This document shows, in pieces, positions 1 through 9,475 of a stretch of 64,000 nt of DNA. The translations under genes were made by a program, and so were the position numbers. Each line of letters starts with the position of its first letter. Positions within the stretch are counted from its first letter, which is position 1. The stretch lies in assembly GCA_029945625.1 (NCBI GenBank), contig JAQSCW010000010.1:124001-188000 (forward strand). Direction: 5' to 3'. The stretch comes from a bacterium. GTDB lineage: Bacteria; Bacteroidota; Bacteroidia; B-17B0; Aurantibacillaceae. Under the pieces are notes generated by a model. That model ran no database searches. It saw nothing but the letters and a program-made list of their open reading frames with translations, and had not been told where the DNA came from.

Positions 1-143
1 ATCAAAGCAAGTGGAAGCAAAGTACTTTTTCCGGCACCCGGAGGAGCATTTACAATAAGTGTGTTTTGATTTTGCAATTTTTCCCGAACATCCGAAATAA
101 TGTCGGTGATGGGGAGTTTTATGAGGAAGGGATTGAATGACAA
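1..143 (-). CDS. hrpB: ATP-dependent helicase HrpB, N-terminal fragment (runs off window)
   Basis: Reading leftward, the encoded peptide contains LPITDIISDVREKL followed by a Walker A motif in NAPPGAGKSTLLPLAL. That spacing and wording is typical of the start of HrpB-type DExH helicases, whose cellular role is poorly defined. Only about 47 residues lie in the window. The chosen start is TTG at 143, giving a protein that begins with SFNPFLIKLPI; there is no in-frame ATG between this codon and an upstream TAA. The identification rests on the Walker A context alone, so a related DEAH helicase is possible. Confidence 0.65.
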   Translation of the reverse strand, partial: MSFNPFLIKLPITDIISDVREKLQNQNTLIVNAPPGAGKSTLLPLAL

Positions 144-243
144 AAAGAAATTGTTTAGCGGATTAAAGGCTGTAAAATTAGGAAAACCTTAACGTGTATG
201 CTAAAGAATGACTAATTTTTTGATGTAGGTTTTTTTACTGAGA

Positions 244-296
244 GTTGCGAATTGAACCAAAAAAGATGGGGTCGGGATAAATATCCCGACCAGCGG
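244..296. repeat. 53-bp direct repeat, copy A, with internal hairpin
   Basis: This copy begins GTTGCGAATTGAA and ends GACCAGCGG. It carries a perfect hairpin at 271-290 (GTCGGGAT, loop AAAT, ATCCCGAC). A second copy, in the same orientation with one indel and about four substitutions, lies at 1093-1144. The two copies bracket the toxin-antitoxin pair. Confidence 0.75.
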
Positions 297-371
297 GGAA
301 ATTGAATGCGCCTTGGGTGCAAATAGAAAAGTCCTGAATTTTCAGAGATTTAAACGTATATAAAAAATCTT

Positions 372-665
372 TTAAAATTTCTTCTTTTTAGGATGCTGTC
401 TGGCATCATAAAAAACCAGTAAGTCGATTTGATTTTTCTTTAGTCGGTAAATCAATAAATTATGTTTTGTAATTAAAACTTCGTGAATATCTATCTTACC
501 GGAGCTTTTGAATTTTATTGATCCCGATTCTATTTGTTGTAAGACTTTTTGTGTATTTGAAATTAATTTTTCTATCTCCTTTCGCGTCCACTCTTTTTCA
601 AGATATTTTATTATTCTATCGAAACTGGCAGTTGCTCTTGTAGACCAAATTATTTTTTTAGCCAT
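372..665 (-). CDS. Type II toxin, RelE/ParE family
   Basis: A 97-residue basic protein with the RelE/ParE fold pattern. It has an N-terminal IIWSTRATASFDRIIKYL segment, the usual beta-strand then helix opening of ParE-like toxins. A central helix follows, then strands ending in LLVFYDARQHPKKKKF; the FYDARQ(N/H)P ending is characteristic of this family in Bacteroidota. RelE members cleave mRNA on the ribosome and ParE members poison gyrase; the sequence alone does not decide which. It lies downstream of, and overlaps by 16 nt, a small acidic partner gene, the classic antitoxin-first order. It is probably co-transcribed and autoregulated with that gene. The pair is flanked by direct repeats. 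Confidence 0.85.
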   Translation of the reverse strand: MAKKIIWSTRATASFDRIIKYLEKEWTRKEIEKLISNTQKVLQQIESGSIKFKSSGKIDIHEVLITKHNLLIYRLKKNQIDLLVFYDARQHPKKKKF

Positions 666-883
666 TTCTCATACTTTTTCATGACCTGATCGTTTGGAAT
701 ACCTCCACCATTATCCAGTTCCTTTACTGCTGTTTCAACATCCGCTTTTACATCATCATGCAGCTCATCCCAAAGATCAGCATCCTCAGTTTTAATAAGG
801 TTCTTTATTTTTTCAATCAAATGCTTACTCTCGATATTTAAAATCATTTGAGTAAGCTTTACTTTTTCAGCATACAGGCTCAT
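650..883 (-). CDS. Antitoxin of the RelE/ParE-type pair
   Basis: A 77-residue acidic, helical protein immediately upstream of the toxin and overlapping its start by 16 nt. The C-terminal GGGIPNDQVMKKYEKWL matches the short motif G-x-x-x-x-(H/N)-x-x-V-M-x-x-Y-x-K-W often seen in Bacteroidota antitoxins paired with ParE/RelE-like toxins. The first 30 residues would be the DNA-contacting or dimerisation part, but no clear helix-turn-helix can be assigned. Its role is inferred from size, charge, gene order and the C-terminal motif: it should bind and neutralise the toxin and repress the shared promoter upstream of 883. Confidence 0.8.
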   Translation of the reverse strand: MSLYAEKVKLTQMILNIESKHLIEKIKNLIKTEDADLWDELHDDVKADVETAVKELDNGGGIPNDQVMKKYEKWLKK

Positions 884-1092
884 AAAATTTCATTTTTACA
901 ATATTCAAAAATACAAATTTTCAATAGTATAAACAATCTGTTTCTATCCAAATGGGAACCATCAGTTCATCATTTCCGCCGGTCGGGATTTCCATCCCGT
1001 CCTATTTAAAATCAAACACTTCTATTTAAACAAAGCACGCATTAGATAAATATTTTCTACGAAATTACCTGAATTGAATTTTTGTTGGATAT

Positions 1093-1144
1093 GTTGCGAA
1101 TTGAATCAAAAAAATGAGGTCGGGATAAATATTCCGACCAGCGG
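1093..1144. repeat. 53-bp direct repeat, copy B, with internal hairpin
   Basis: Second copy of the element at 244-296, same orientation. Its hairpin at 1119-1138 is GTCGGGAT, AAAT, ATTCCGAC, with one C-to-T change that keeps a G-U pair. Confidence 0.75.
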
Positions 1145-1224
1145 AGCAGCGCGGAATAAGGCAAAGCACATAAATTGTCAAAAAATTGACCCAATACGTG
1201 GTTAATGAACAGATGAAAGGGATT

Positions 1225-1259
1225 TTGAAGCCCAAATCCCCACCGTTTTACTATATTTG
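1225..1259 (+). promoter_or_regulatory. Candidate promoter for lepA
   Basis: TATATTTG at 1252-1259 matches the Bacteroidota -7 consensus TAnnTTTG exactly. A TTTTG lies upstream (TTG at 1225-1227), with a 24-nt spacer that is a little long. It implies a leader of about 110 nt before the lepA start. Confidence 0.45.
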
Positions 1260-1373
1260 TAGCCCTCTAAAAACCAGTAAAAAACTCAAGGAATTGAGAC
1301 GTACTAAGTTTTAGGCTTAGTGCAGCTTAGTGTCCTTAATGTCTTAGTGGTAAAAATAACGAGGAAGAAATAA

Positions 1374-3164
1374 ATGAAGAACATCCGTAACTTTTGTATT
1401 ATTGCTCATATCGATCACGGTAAAAGCACGCTGGCCGATCGCCTTTTAGAATATACCGGCACCATCAACAAACGCGACATGCAGGCGCAGGTGCTCGACG
1501 ACATGGATCTTGAAAAGGAACGTGGTATCACCATCAAAAGTCACGCCATTCAAATGGAGTATACTTACAAGGGGGAGAAGTATATACTTAACCTCATCGA
1601 TACTCCCGGCCATGTGGATTTTAGTTATGAAGTATCTCGGTCCATCGCCGCTTGCGAAGGGGCTTTACTTATTGTAGATGCAGCTCAGGGAATTCAAGCA
1701 CAAACTATTTCAAATTTGTATTTAGCACTTGAACACGATCTCACCATTATTCCCGTGCTAAATAAAATGGATCTTCCCAGTGCGGAGCCCGAGACGGTAA
1801 CTGACCAAATTGTAGATCTCATTGGCTGCGACGCCAGTGAAGTGATCCCCGCCAGTGGAAAATCGGGAATGGGCATTGAAGAAATTTTGCAAGCCATCAT
1901 TGAACGAATTCACTGTCCGGTTGGTGACCCAACTGCACCTTTGCAGGCCCTCATTTTTGATTCAGTGTTTAATTCCTTCAGAGGAATTGTGGCGTATTTC
2001 AAAATCGTAAACGGCACCATCAAAAAAGGAGACAAAGTAATGTTTGTTAACACCGGCGCCATATACAATGCCGATGAAATTGGTGTGTTAAAATTAAAAC
2101 AAGAAGCACGTCAGCAATTAAGTAGCGGCGACGTGGGATATATCATTTCAGGAATTAAAGAAGCCAAAGAAGTGAAAGTGGGAGATACGATCACGCATTT
2201 TGATCGTCCCTGTGAAGCTGGAATTCAGGGCTTTGAAGATGTAAAGCCCATGGTATTTGCCGGAATCTATCCTATTGATACCGATGATTTCGAAGAATTG
2301 CGTTACAGCATGGAGAAACTCCAACTCAATGATGCCTCGCTCACCTGGGAGCCCGAAAGCTCTGCAGCGCTGGGCTTTGGATTTCGTTGCGGTTTTCTGG
2401 GGATGCTGCACATGGAAATTATTCAGGAGCGTTTAGAGCGTGAGTTTAACATGACTGTTATTACCACGGTACCAAACGTTTCATATAAAGCGCATAAAAC
2501 GGATGGAGAAATTGTAACCGTAAATAATCCGACCGATCTTCCTGATCCCGGACGGATCGATTTTATTGAAGAGCCTTATATCAAAGCAAACATTATTACC
2601 AAGGCCGATTTTATTGGTCCGGTAATGAGTCTCTGCATTGAAAAACGCGGACAAATCGTAAATCAAAATTACCTTACCGCCGATCGTGTGGAACTGGTAT
2701 TTGAAATGCCTTTGGGAGAAGTGGTTTTTGATTTTTTTGATCGTTTAAAATCTATTTCTAAAGGTTATGCTTCTTTCGACTATCATCCTATTGGGATGCG
2801 TCAGTCAGATCTTGTAAAACTTGATATTTTGCTCAATGGCGAACAAGTAGATGCACTTTCTGCTTTGATTCACCGCAGTAATGCCTATGATTTTGGAAAG
2901 AAGATCTGCGAAAAACTCAAAGAATTGATTCCGCGCCAGCAATTCGAAATACCTATTCAGGCCGCGATTGGTGCAAAAATAATTGCACGCGAAACCATTC
3001 GGGCCATGCGTAAGGACGTTACTGCAAAGTGCTACGGTGGCGACATCAGTCGTAAACGTAAACTCCTTGAAAAGCAAAAGGAGGGAAAAAAGAAAATGAA
3101 GCAGGTAGGAAGTGTCGAAATTCCTCAAAGCGCATTTATGGCTGTATTGAAGCTTAACGACTAA
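1374..3164 (+). CDS. lepA: Elongation factor 4 (LepA), ribosome back-translocase GTPase
   Basis: A full-length 596-residue translational GTPase. The G1 motif AHIDHGKST lies at residues 11-19, G3 (DTPGH) near 77 and G4 (NKMD) near 131. EF-G-like domains III and V follow. The LepA-specific C-terminal domain ends in [20 protein letters not shown] and a final [11 protein letters not shown], which separates LepA from EF-G, BipA and TetM. It binds the ribosome and is thought to remobilise stalled or mistranslocated complexes. It starts at ATG 1374 behind a purine-rich GAGGAAG. It appears monocistronic with its own promoter; the next gene starts 90 nt downstream with another promoter-like sequence. 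Confidence 0.98.
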   Translation: MKNIRNFCIIAHIDHGKSTLADRLLEYTGTINKRDMQAQVLDDMDLEKERGITIKSHAIQMEYTYKGEKYILNLIDTPGHVDFSYEVSRSIAACEGALLIVDAAQGIQAQTISNLYLALEHDLTIIPVLNKMDLPSAEPETVTDQIVDLIGCDASEVIPASGKSGMGIEEILQAIIERIHCPVGDPTAPLQALIFDSVFNSFRGIVAYFKIVNGTIKKGDKVMFVNTGAIYNADEIGVLKLKQEARQQLSSGDVGYIISGIKEAKEVKVGDTITHFDRPCEAGIQGFEDVKPMVFAGIYPIDTDDFEELRYSMEKLQLNDASLTWEPESSAALGFGFRCGFLGMLHMEIIQERLEREFNMTVITTVPNVSYKAHKTDGEIVTVNNPTDLPDPGRIDFIEEPYIKANIITKADFIGPVMSLCIEKRGQIVNQNYLTADRVELVFEMPLGEVVFDFFDRLKSISKGYASFDYHPIGMRQSDLVKLDILLNGEQVDALSALIHRSNAYDFGKKICEKLKELIPRQQFEIPIQAAIGAKIIARETIRAMRKDVTAKCYGGDISRKRKLLEKQKEGKKKMKQVGSVEIPQSAFMAVLKLND

Positions 3165-3208
3165 AACTGATTTCTAATAAATGACTTGATGATTAAGGGC
3201 TCTATCTC

Positions 3209-3239
3209 TTGTCGAATTTAGTTCGAAGGCTTACCTTAG
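3209..3239 (+). promoter_or_regulatory. Weak candidate promoter for the Kelch/T9SS protein
   Basis: TTG at 3209-3211 and TACCTTAG at 3232-3239 are separated by 20 nt, close to the Bacteroidota pattern TTG-N19-TAnnTTTG with one mismatch in the -7 box. Confidence 0.3.
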
Positions 3240-3254
3240 AGTTTTCCATTTAGT

Positions 3255-5696
3255 ATGATTAATTGTTTTCTAACCAAGCGCTTGATCCTTTTCATTTTTT
3301 GTTTGATGCAACTTTCAGGTTCATCACAAACTACATGGACTGTACTTTCTACGCCCTCTCCTGATTCCTCCGGCTGTTTGATGCTGCAGCTTTCAGATGG
3401 ATCTATTCTTTGCAAATCTTCATACGGGGGCGGGGATCGTATTGGCAATATGTGGAACAAACTCAGTCCTGACATTAACGGAAGTTATATTAATGGTACC
3501 TGGTCGCGTGCTTGTCCGATGAAGGATACGCGCTTGTATTTTTCATCACAAATTCTTAAAAGTGGTAAGATCTATGTTGCAGGAGGGGAATATGGTTCGG
3601 GTGGGGGGTTCGGAGAAATTTATGATCCTCTTTCGAATAGCTGGACGCAGCTTCCCGCAACCAATAATTATTTGGGGGATGCCTGTTCGGCCATTTTACC
3701 GGATGGAAGAATTTTACAAGCCTCCTTATCCTCTTTCAACAAAACGCTGCTTTTTAATCCCACAAGCGGTCTGTTTTCAAACGGACCTAATACTCTTGGC
3801 GGCCACAACGAATCAACCTGGTTGAAGTTGGCCGATGGAAGTATTCTTTTTGTGGATATTTTCAGCACCAATTCCGAAAGGTATATTCCTTCATTAAATC
3901 AATGGGTTGCTGATGCCGCTGTTCCCACCAACTTGTACGATCCTTGGGGATATGAAACAGGCCCCGGATTTTTATTACCCGATGGCCGCGCCATATTTTT
4001 GGGTTCCCTGGGCAATACGGCTATTTATACGCCTTCGGGCAACAACAGTCCGGGTTCATGGATAACCGGTCCCAACATCCCTAATAATCACGGCTTACCC
4101 GATGCCGCCGGGGCGATGATGGTTGACGGCAAAATAATTTTCTCTGCGGGACCGAAACCAACTTCGTCAAGTTCCATTTTTGTAGCCCCTACCTATTATT
4201 ATGAATTTGATTACTCAAACAATTCGTTCACTCCGTTAGGTGCGCCGGGGGGTGGAACATTTTTGGCGGATACCGCATTTAACGGCGTCATGCTGAATTT
4301 GCCCGACGGCACGGTAATGTTATCTCGTCAAGGATCAAAGAATTACTTTGTTCACAAACCAAATGGGGCGCCTCTGGCTATTGGTAAACCCACCATTACA
4401 ACCGTAACACAAAATGGCTGCACGCCCACCTGCACACTTACCGGCTTACTTTTTAACGGCATTTGCGAAGGCGCGTGTTACGGAGATGATTGGCAAATGA
4501 ATACCAATTTTCCACTTGTGCGTTTAAGTATTGGCTCGAGTGTTTATTACGCGCGATCATACAATTGGAATAGAACAGGCGTGAGGACCGGCTTGCTGCC
4601 CGATACAACTTTATTTGATCTTCCTGCCAATCTTCCAAATGGTACTTATTCTTTATGTGTAATTGCAAACGGAAACAGTTCTGATCCCATCCCGTTTACG
4701 TTTGCTCCATTTCCCGCCTTAACAAGCGCCTTGTCGGCTCCTGACCAGTGTTCGGGTACAAACTTTAGTTATAGTGCCGCTGCCAATATGAGTAATACCT
4801 CGGTGATTTGGACCCGTGCCGCCGTAGCAGGCATTTCTAATGCCGCCATAACAGTGCCGCAAACAAGCAACCCGAATGAAACCTTAATTAATACGGGCAG
4901 TATCTCCAAAACAGCGGTCTACTCCTATACGCTGAGTAACGGAGCCTGCCTGGGTAAATATTTTGTGAGTGTGGTGGTGCATCCCGTTTCTACTCTCACT
5001 ATTACAGGCAACACCATCATCTGCGAAAACGCATCTACCGTCTTGAATGCAAAAGGCGCAATTACTTATTCCTGGAATACAGGAGCTTCAACAAGCAGTG
5101 TGAGTCTGAGTCCTACTGCCACTGCTGCATACAGTGTGAGTGGGTTAAATTACAATAGCTGTTTGGCTTCTCAGCAAGTAACAGTCTTTGTGAAACCGGC
5201 ACCGGCTATGAGTATTTTGGGAAGTACCTTTGTTTGCCGGGGCGAGGCTACTACCCTAAATGTAGTTGGAAACGGAACAGCTTATTTATGGAGTACCGGC
5301 AACGTTGGAAATTCTATTATTGTATCGCCTACGGTTAATACAACTTACACCGCTACTATGGTTGGACTAAATGGTTGCAGCGCAAAGGCAGTGGCCTCAG
5401 TTAGCGTACAAACATGTGACAAAATCTCTTTTTTTGAAGCCCGGTCTTCGGGAATACGAATTTCTCCAAATCCTTTTGAAGACGAATTGACTATCCAATT
5501 TACTGTTGTAGATGATGGAAAATATGATCTTCTGATCATTGATGTTTTAGGTAGAGTGGCAGTAGAATCAACCATTTCACTTATAGCGGGCCCAAACAAC
5601 AGGATGTATAATTTAAAAGACAATCCGCCGGGCATTTATGTTGTCGTTCTCCGTAGCGGCTCGAATGTTTTTCAATCAAAAGTGATTAAGCAATAA
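3255..5696 (+). CDS. Secreted Kelch-like protein with T9SS type A sorting domain
   Basis: An 813-residue exported protein. It has a signal peptide at about residues 1-24. A Kelch/galactose-oxidase-type beta-propeller region (residues ~30-400) has repeated elements such as GKIYVAGGEYGS, EIYDPLSNSW and LPDGRAIF. A middle domain of about 100 residues follows, then two tandem immunoglobulin-like modules (ITGNTIICENAST..., ILGSTFVCRGEAT...). A C-terminal T9SS type A sorting domain begins at ISPNPFEDELTIQF and ends in a basic tail. The sorting domain predicts export by the type IX system and attachment to or release from the cell surface. The propeller may be enzymatic or adhesive; I see no diagnostic catalytic residues, so no reaction is assigned. 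Confidence 0.85.
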   Translation: MINCFLTKRLILFIFCLMQLSGSSQTTWTVLSTPSPDSSGCLMLQLSDGSILCKSSYGGGDRIGNMWNKLSPDINGSYINGTWSRACPMKDTRLYFSSQILKSGKIYVAGGEYGSGGGFGEIYDPLSNSWTQLPATNNYLGDACSAILPDGRILQASLSSFNKTLLFNPTSGLFSNGPNTLGGHNESTWLKLADGSILFVDIFSTNSERYIPSLNQWVADAAVPTNLYDPWGYETGPGFLLPDGRAIFLGSLGNTAIYTPSGNNSPGSWITGPNIPNNHGLPDAAGAMMVDGKIIFSAGPKPTSSSSIFVAPTYYYEFDYSNNSFTPLGAPGGGTFLADTAFNGVMLNLPDGTVMLSRQGSKNYFVHKPNGAPLAIGKPTITTVTQNGCTPTCTLTGLLFNGICEGACYGDDWQMNTNFPLVRLSIGSSVYYARSYNWNRTGVRTGLLPDTTLFDLPANLPNGTYSLCVIANGNSSDPIPFTFAPFPALTSALSAPDQCSGTNFSYSAAANMSNTSVIWTRAAVAGISNAAITVPQTSNPNETLINTGSISKTAVYSYTLSNGACLGKYFVSVVVHPVSTLTITGNTIICENASTVLNAKGAITYSWNTGASTSSVSLSPTATAAYSVSGLNYNSCLASQQVTVFVKPAPAMSILGSTFVCRGEATTLNVVGNGTAYLWSTGNVGNSIIVSPTVNTTYTATMVGLNGCSAKAVASVSVQTCDKISFFEARSSGIRISPNPFEDELTIQFTVVDDGKYDLLIIDVLGRVAVESTISLIAGPNNRMYNLKDNPPGIYVVVLRSGSNVFQSKVIKQ

Positions 5697-5755
5697 GTGA
5701 AAAGTTGATCCTCTCTGGTTTTATTAGTTCTAAGTCGAAATAAGTAGCTTTAGGC

Positions 5756-7183
5756 ATGAATCGTAAAAGGACATTTTTCTTTTTCCTGCTACCTGTACTT
5801 TTAAGTTTCTTATTGCATTTGCATGTTTTCGAGATGGACCTTGTTGGTTACCATGTGTGGCGACAAACACAAACTCAAACTGTGATTTACAAGTTCTCGT
5901 TTGCCGATAATTTCATTTTACACCCTCAACGGTTTGATATAGGAAGCAACAATGGAGCCCTTTTATATGAATTTCCTTTGTATCAATGGCTCATTGCACA
6001 AGTTAATCATATAGTTGGGTATTCGGTTAGTAACACGCGTTTTATAACCTTCTTCTTTTTTCTGCTCTTATTAGGGGGCTTCTATTTTCTTCTCACAAAA
6101 TTTGTGAGCAAACAAGTTGCTTTGCTCAGCAACTGGTGTCTTTGTTTTTCACCGGTATTGTATTATTACTGCGTGAACCCTTTGCCTGATATATTGGCGC
6201 TTTGTTTTGGAATTTGGTGTCTTAATTTTTTCTTTGATTTCCTTCGCAGGCCCGGCATTCAAAATTTCATTTTATTTTGTGTGACGTTGTGTTTGGCAAC
6301 ACTCGTAAAATTGCCTTACGTTTTATTTGGCGCCGGGTTCGCGGTATTTGTGGTTAATCAACTAAAAAGTAAGAATTATGGAAAGGCCATTTTTTACTCA
6401 GCCATTTATTCCCTTTTTCTTATACCGCCAGTGTTATGGTATTTACACGCCTTTCCAACCTGGCAATCAAATAAAATTGGTTTGGGCATCAGTGCCAATA
6501 CAAAAACCGCGATGGAACTTCTAGATTTTCTTCAATCGAACCTCATTTCTTCTTTGCCCGAATTGCTTGTAAATTATGGCGCCTTTCCCTTTTTTATGGT
6601 AGGAGTCTATTTGTTTTTCAAACAAAAAAAATGGAAGGGCAGGGCCTATTTTGTTTTTCCTTTCCTAGTGTGTTGTATCTACTTTTTGTACGAACTCAAC
6701 ATGATTGAAAAAACGCACGATTATTACTTAATGCCTTTTTTACCTTTTGTTTTTCTAGTTATTGCCTTAGGCATTAACACCGCGTACCTGGGAAAATACA
6801 GAAAGCTCAGCTTCGCCTTAATTTGCCTGATTCCTTTACTCGCCTGGCTCCGAATTAACCAACGATGGGACCTTGACAAACCGGGATTTAATAAAGATTA
6901 CCTACAGTATCAACATCAAATCACGTTGCTGATTCCGGAAAAGGAGCGTGTTGTTGTGGATTTTGATGACTCAAAATTCATCGCACTGTATTATTTGAAA
7001 CGACAAGGGTATAGTCTTTATGAGAATGAAATGAACCCTCAACTTTTAGATCAATTCTATTTAAATGGAGCAAAGTACCTAATTACCGAAAACAAAAAAT
7101 TTGACCCCTTACAATACAAAGGTCTCTCTTTTGAGTTGTTGTTCGACAAGGGATTGAAGTTATATAAACTAAAGACGCCATAA
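5756..7183 (+). CDS. Integral membrane glycosyltransferase, GT39/ArnT-like
   Basis: A 475-residue polytopic membrane protein with about ten to eleven hydrophobic segments. The first periplasmic loop contains an acidic residue and the string GYHVWRQTQTQ, the arrangement typical of ArnT/PMT-type (GT39, GT-C fold) enzymes in Bacteroidota, where an Asp or Glu after the first helix is catalytic. Such enzymes move a sugar from a polyprenyl-phosphate donor to an envelope acceptor. The C-terminal 90 residues are soluble, as in ArnT relatives. The neighbours give no pathway clue. The acceptor and sugar are unknown. Confidence 0.7.
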   Translation: MNRKRTFFFFLLPVLLSFLLHLHVFEMDLVGYHVWRQTQTQTVIYKFSFADNFILHPQRFDIGSNNGALLYEFPLYQWLIAQVNHIVGYSVSNTRFITFFFFLLLLGGFYFLLTKFVSKQVALLSNWCLCFSPVLYYYCVNPLPDILALCFGIWCLNFFFDFLRRPGIQNFILFCVTLCLATLVKLPYVLFGAGFAVFVVNQLKSKNYGKAIFYSAIYSLFLIPPVLWYLHAFPTWQSNKIGLGISANTKTAMELLDFLQSNLISSLPELLVNYGAFPFFMVGVYLFFKQKKWKGRAYFVFPFLVCCIYFLYELNMIEKTHDYYLMPFLPFVFLVIALGINTAYLGKYRKLSFALICLIPLLAWLRINQRWDLDKPGFNKDYLQYQHQITLLIPEKERVVVDFDDSKFIALYYLKRQGYSLYENEMNPQLLDQFYLNGAKYLITENKKFDPLQYKGLSFELLFDKGLKLYKLKTP

Positions 7184-7709
7184 AATTCGGGTTCGTTTTC
7201 TTTATTAATTCAAGGAAGTTTCCTCGCAGGTTACATTAGAGATAAGTCCGGACTTCGTCTTTTCTCCCGTACAGGTGAAATTGTAAAGGTACAGCAGTTA
7301 TTATCTATCCTGCATGAGAATACGTTAACCGCTGAAGCGAGATGAAAAGGCAGCGCCATCGCGCAATAAATTCTTGACAATTCAACGCGATTTCCTCAGC
7401 ATACAACATCGGCTGTAGCGAAAAAGAAAGGCTTTTTTTCTTGCACAGCAGATCTCACACCCCATGAAGGCGCAATCAACTTTAATCTTCCGAAAAGCAC
7501 CAAGGCACCCTTAAGTGATGATCTTTGTAGGAAAGTCGTGGGGTTGACTTTGATCCGCGAGACAACGAACTGCTCTTTGAATATAGCTTGGGGACCAGGG
7601 GTTTTAGGTATAGCCCAAACATAGAATAGACCCCCTTTTCAATAAGAAATTGTTCACAAAAGCGGTAACTAAAGTCAACCATTCGTATTATGCTGCTTAA
7701 CTTTATCAC
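7184..7709. other. Intergenic region with possible decayed coding sequence
   Basis: No intact gene is apparent. Directly after the stop of the upstream glycosyltransferase the same frame stays open to a TGA at 7343-7345 and reads, in part, GSFLAGYIRDKSGLRLFSRTG. A second short open stretch around 7531-7629 reads VDFDPRDNELLFEYSLGTRG. Both have protein-like composition but no start codon context and no family that I recognise, so they may be remnants or chance. Confidence 0.35.
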
Positions 7710-9443
7710 ATGCGTTTATTACTTGCAATTCCTTTTATTTTCGTCAGCACAACTTTTTTTTGCCAACCAAAAAAAGAATATTACGACGCCAAACAAACAC
7801 AAGTGAAGTCTGAAACGGACTATTACAAGGGGATGCCTCATGGCCTCCACAAAGAGTACTATGCCTCCGGGACAATTAGTCGACAGGGTTTTTACGATTA
7901 CGGGAAAGAAGATAGTAGTTGGACGTTTTACTACGAGAACGGAAGAAAGAAAGCGATAGAGCAGTATGTGAAAGGCAAAAAATGGGGAACCAATCAGTAT
8001 TTCTATAAATCGGGAAAATTGTCGCAGATTACCCGTTACGAAAACGATCTTGCAGACAGCGTCTGGACCTCCTATCACGAGAATGGAAAAGTGAAAAGCC
8101 GCGAAAGTTTCGATAAGGGAAAAAAAGAAGGTGAATGGGAATATTATTACGAGTCGGGCCAACCCGAAAGCAAGGGAACTTTTGAAAAGGACAAACGCAA
8201 GGGTCGGGCCGAAAACTATTTTAAGTCCGGCAAATTGGCATTGGTGACAAATTACTGCGATGATTTGCCCTGCGGAAGATGGGAAGAATATCATGAAAAC
8301 GGGGATATTAAATTCGCAAAGGAGTACAAAGATTCTGTTCTCTATTTATGGGAGCTGCACGACGAAAAAGGCAAGGTGCTGGTTTCGAATGGAAATGGAA
8401 GTTTAACGGCGAGTTATGATAATGGCGTTGTAAAAGCAATGGGAGCCTACAAAGGCGGCCTTCAAGATGGTATCTGGCGGTTCTTTCATCCCAACGGCGA
8501 ATTAGATTATGAGGCCACTTATGAGGGTGGAATCCTAAACGGATATTACTCTTCATATTACAAAAACCACAACATTAAAAGCGAGGGAAATTTTTCGGCG
8601 AATAAAAAGAATGGTATTTGGAAGTTCTATACCCCTGAGGGAGCCCTGGAAATGAAGGGAACGTTGAAAGAGAATAGTCGTGAAGAAAAATGGGAATACT
8701 TTTATTCAAATGCAAAGATTCAAAGTGAAGGTAATTTTTTAAACGACAAACAAAATGGTACTTGGCACTATTATTATAAAACAGGAGAAAAATGGAAACA
8801 AGGAGATTTTGACAATGGATTGAAAACAGGCGTCTGGACCACCTGGTGGGAAAACGGCAGCAAATTACAGGAGGGCCCTTATACAAATGGGATTGAAAAT
8901 GGTTTGTGGACCAGTTGGTGGGATAATGGCGCCAGGAAAGACGAAGGAACCATTAAGGGGACCACGCTCACAGGGAAATGGGAAGGATGGTACAGCAATG
9001 GAAATAAAAATTATGCCGGAGAATACAACGAAAAGGGAGCCCGTGAAGGCGCTTGGAATTACTATTATGAAAAAGGAGCTCCAAAAGAATTAAGCACCTA
9101 TGTAAATGGAATCAAACACGGAGAGTATATTCAGTGGTTTGAGAAGGGCGGATTTACCGATACAAAAGGAACTTACAAAAAGGGACATCAGAGCGGGGAG
9201 TGGACTTATTATTTTGAAACAGGTGGAATTAGCAAGGTGCAGAATTTTAAAGACGGGAAATTGGACGGCAAGGCCATCAGTTATTATTCAAATGGCAAAA
9301 CACAAAGTATTTGCAATTATACAATCGTAAATGACAGGCGTAAGGGTAAAGTGCAGAGTGTGCCCGACGGAGACTGGATTTTTTTCGACAAAAACGGGAA
9401 TGAAATAAACCGGATGCAATACGACAAAGGAGTCAGAAAATAG
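7710..9443 (+). CDS. Secreted MORN/YwqK-repeat protein (about 21 repeats)
   Basis: A 577-residue protein with a signal peptide (residues 1-18). Almost all the rest is a tandem array of about 21 copies of a 23-24-residue unit. The consensus is roughly G-x-W-x-x-Y-Y-x-x-G-x-x-x-x-x-G-x-(Y/F)-x-x-G-x-x-x-G, seen for example as GVWTTWWENGSK and GKWEGWYSNGNK. This is the MORN_2 / YwqK family. The database label toxin-antitoxin system YwqK family antitoxin is often attached to such proteins but has no support here: there is no toxin neighbour and the protein is exported. MORN repeats form elongated beta-sheets that often act as scaffolds. It is followed after 8 nt by a small lipoprotein gene region, probably co-transcribed. 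Its function is unknown. Confidence 0.8.
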   Translation: MRLLLAIPFIFVSTTFFCQPKKEYYDAKQTQVKSETDYYKGMPHGLHKEYYASGTISRQGFYDYGKEDSSWTFYYENGRKKAIEQYVKGKKWGTNQYFYKSGKLSQITRYENDLADSVWTSYHENGKVKSRESFDKGKKEGEWEYYYESGQPESKGTFEKDKRKGRAENYFKSGKLALVTNYCDDLPCGRWEEYHENGDIKFAKEYKDSVLYLWELHDEKGKVLVSNGNGSLTASYDNGVVKAMGAYKGGLQDGIWRFFHPNGELDYEATYEGGILNGYYSSYYKNHNIKSEGNFSANKKNGIWKFYTPEGALEMKGTLKENSREEKWEYFYSNAKIQSEGNFLNDKQNGTWHYYYKTGEKWKQGDFDNGLKTGVWTTWWENGSKLQEGPYTNGIENGLWTSWWDNGARKDEGTIKGTTLTGKWEGWYSNGNKNYAGEYNEKGAREGAWNYYYEKGAPKELSTYVNGIKHGEYIQWFEKGGFTDTKGTYKKGHQSGEWTYYFETGGISKVQNFKDGKLDGKAISYYSNGKTQSICNYTIVNDRRKGKVQSVPDGDWIFFDKNGNEINRMQYDKGVRK

Positions 9444-9475
9444 ATAATATTATGTTATATTTGTATGGAAGAATC

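Larger units (their letters stand above)
884..1373. other. Intergenic region between the toxin-antitoxin pair and lepA
   Basis: No gene is seen here. The stretch contains a small hairpin at 984-999 (CGGGAT, loop TTCC, ATCCCG) that resembles the hairpin of the flanking repeats. It also contains the second direct repeat (1093-1144), the lepA promoter, and a leader with several copies of the word CTTAGTG between about 1316 and 1350. Confidence 0.6.

Noticed and set aside
1-122. ATA start for HrpB at 122
   Set aside because: The peptide upstream (SFNPFLI) fits the family start from the TTG at 143, so there is no need for an ATA initiator.
7719-8294. A 191-codon minus-strand frame in the MORN-repeat gene
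   Set aside because: Composition reflects the repeated codons of the opposite strand; no independent support.
7710-9443. YwqK antitoxin of a toxin-antitoxin system
   Set aside because: The name reflects only the repeat type. The protein is secreted, very long and has no toxin partner.
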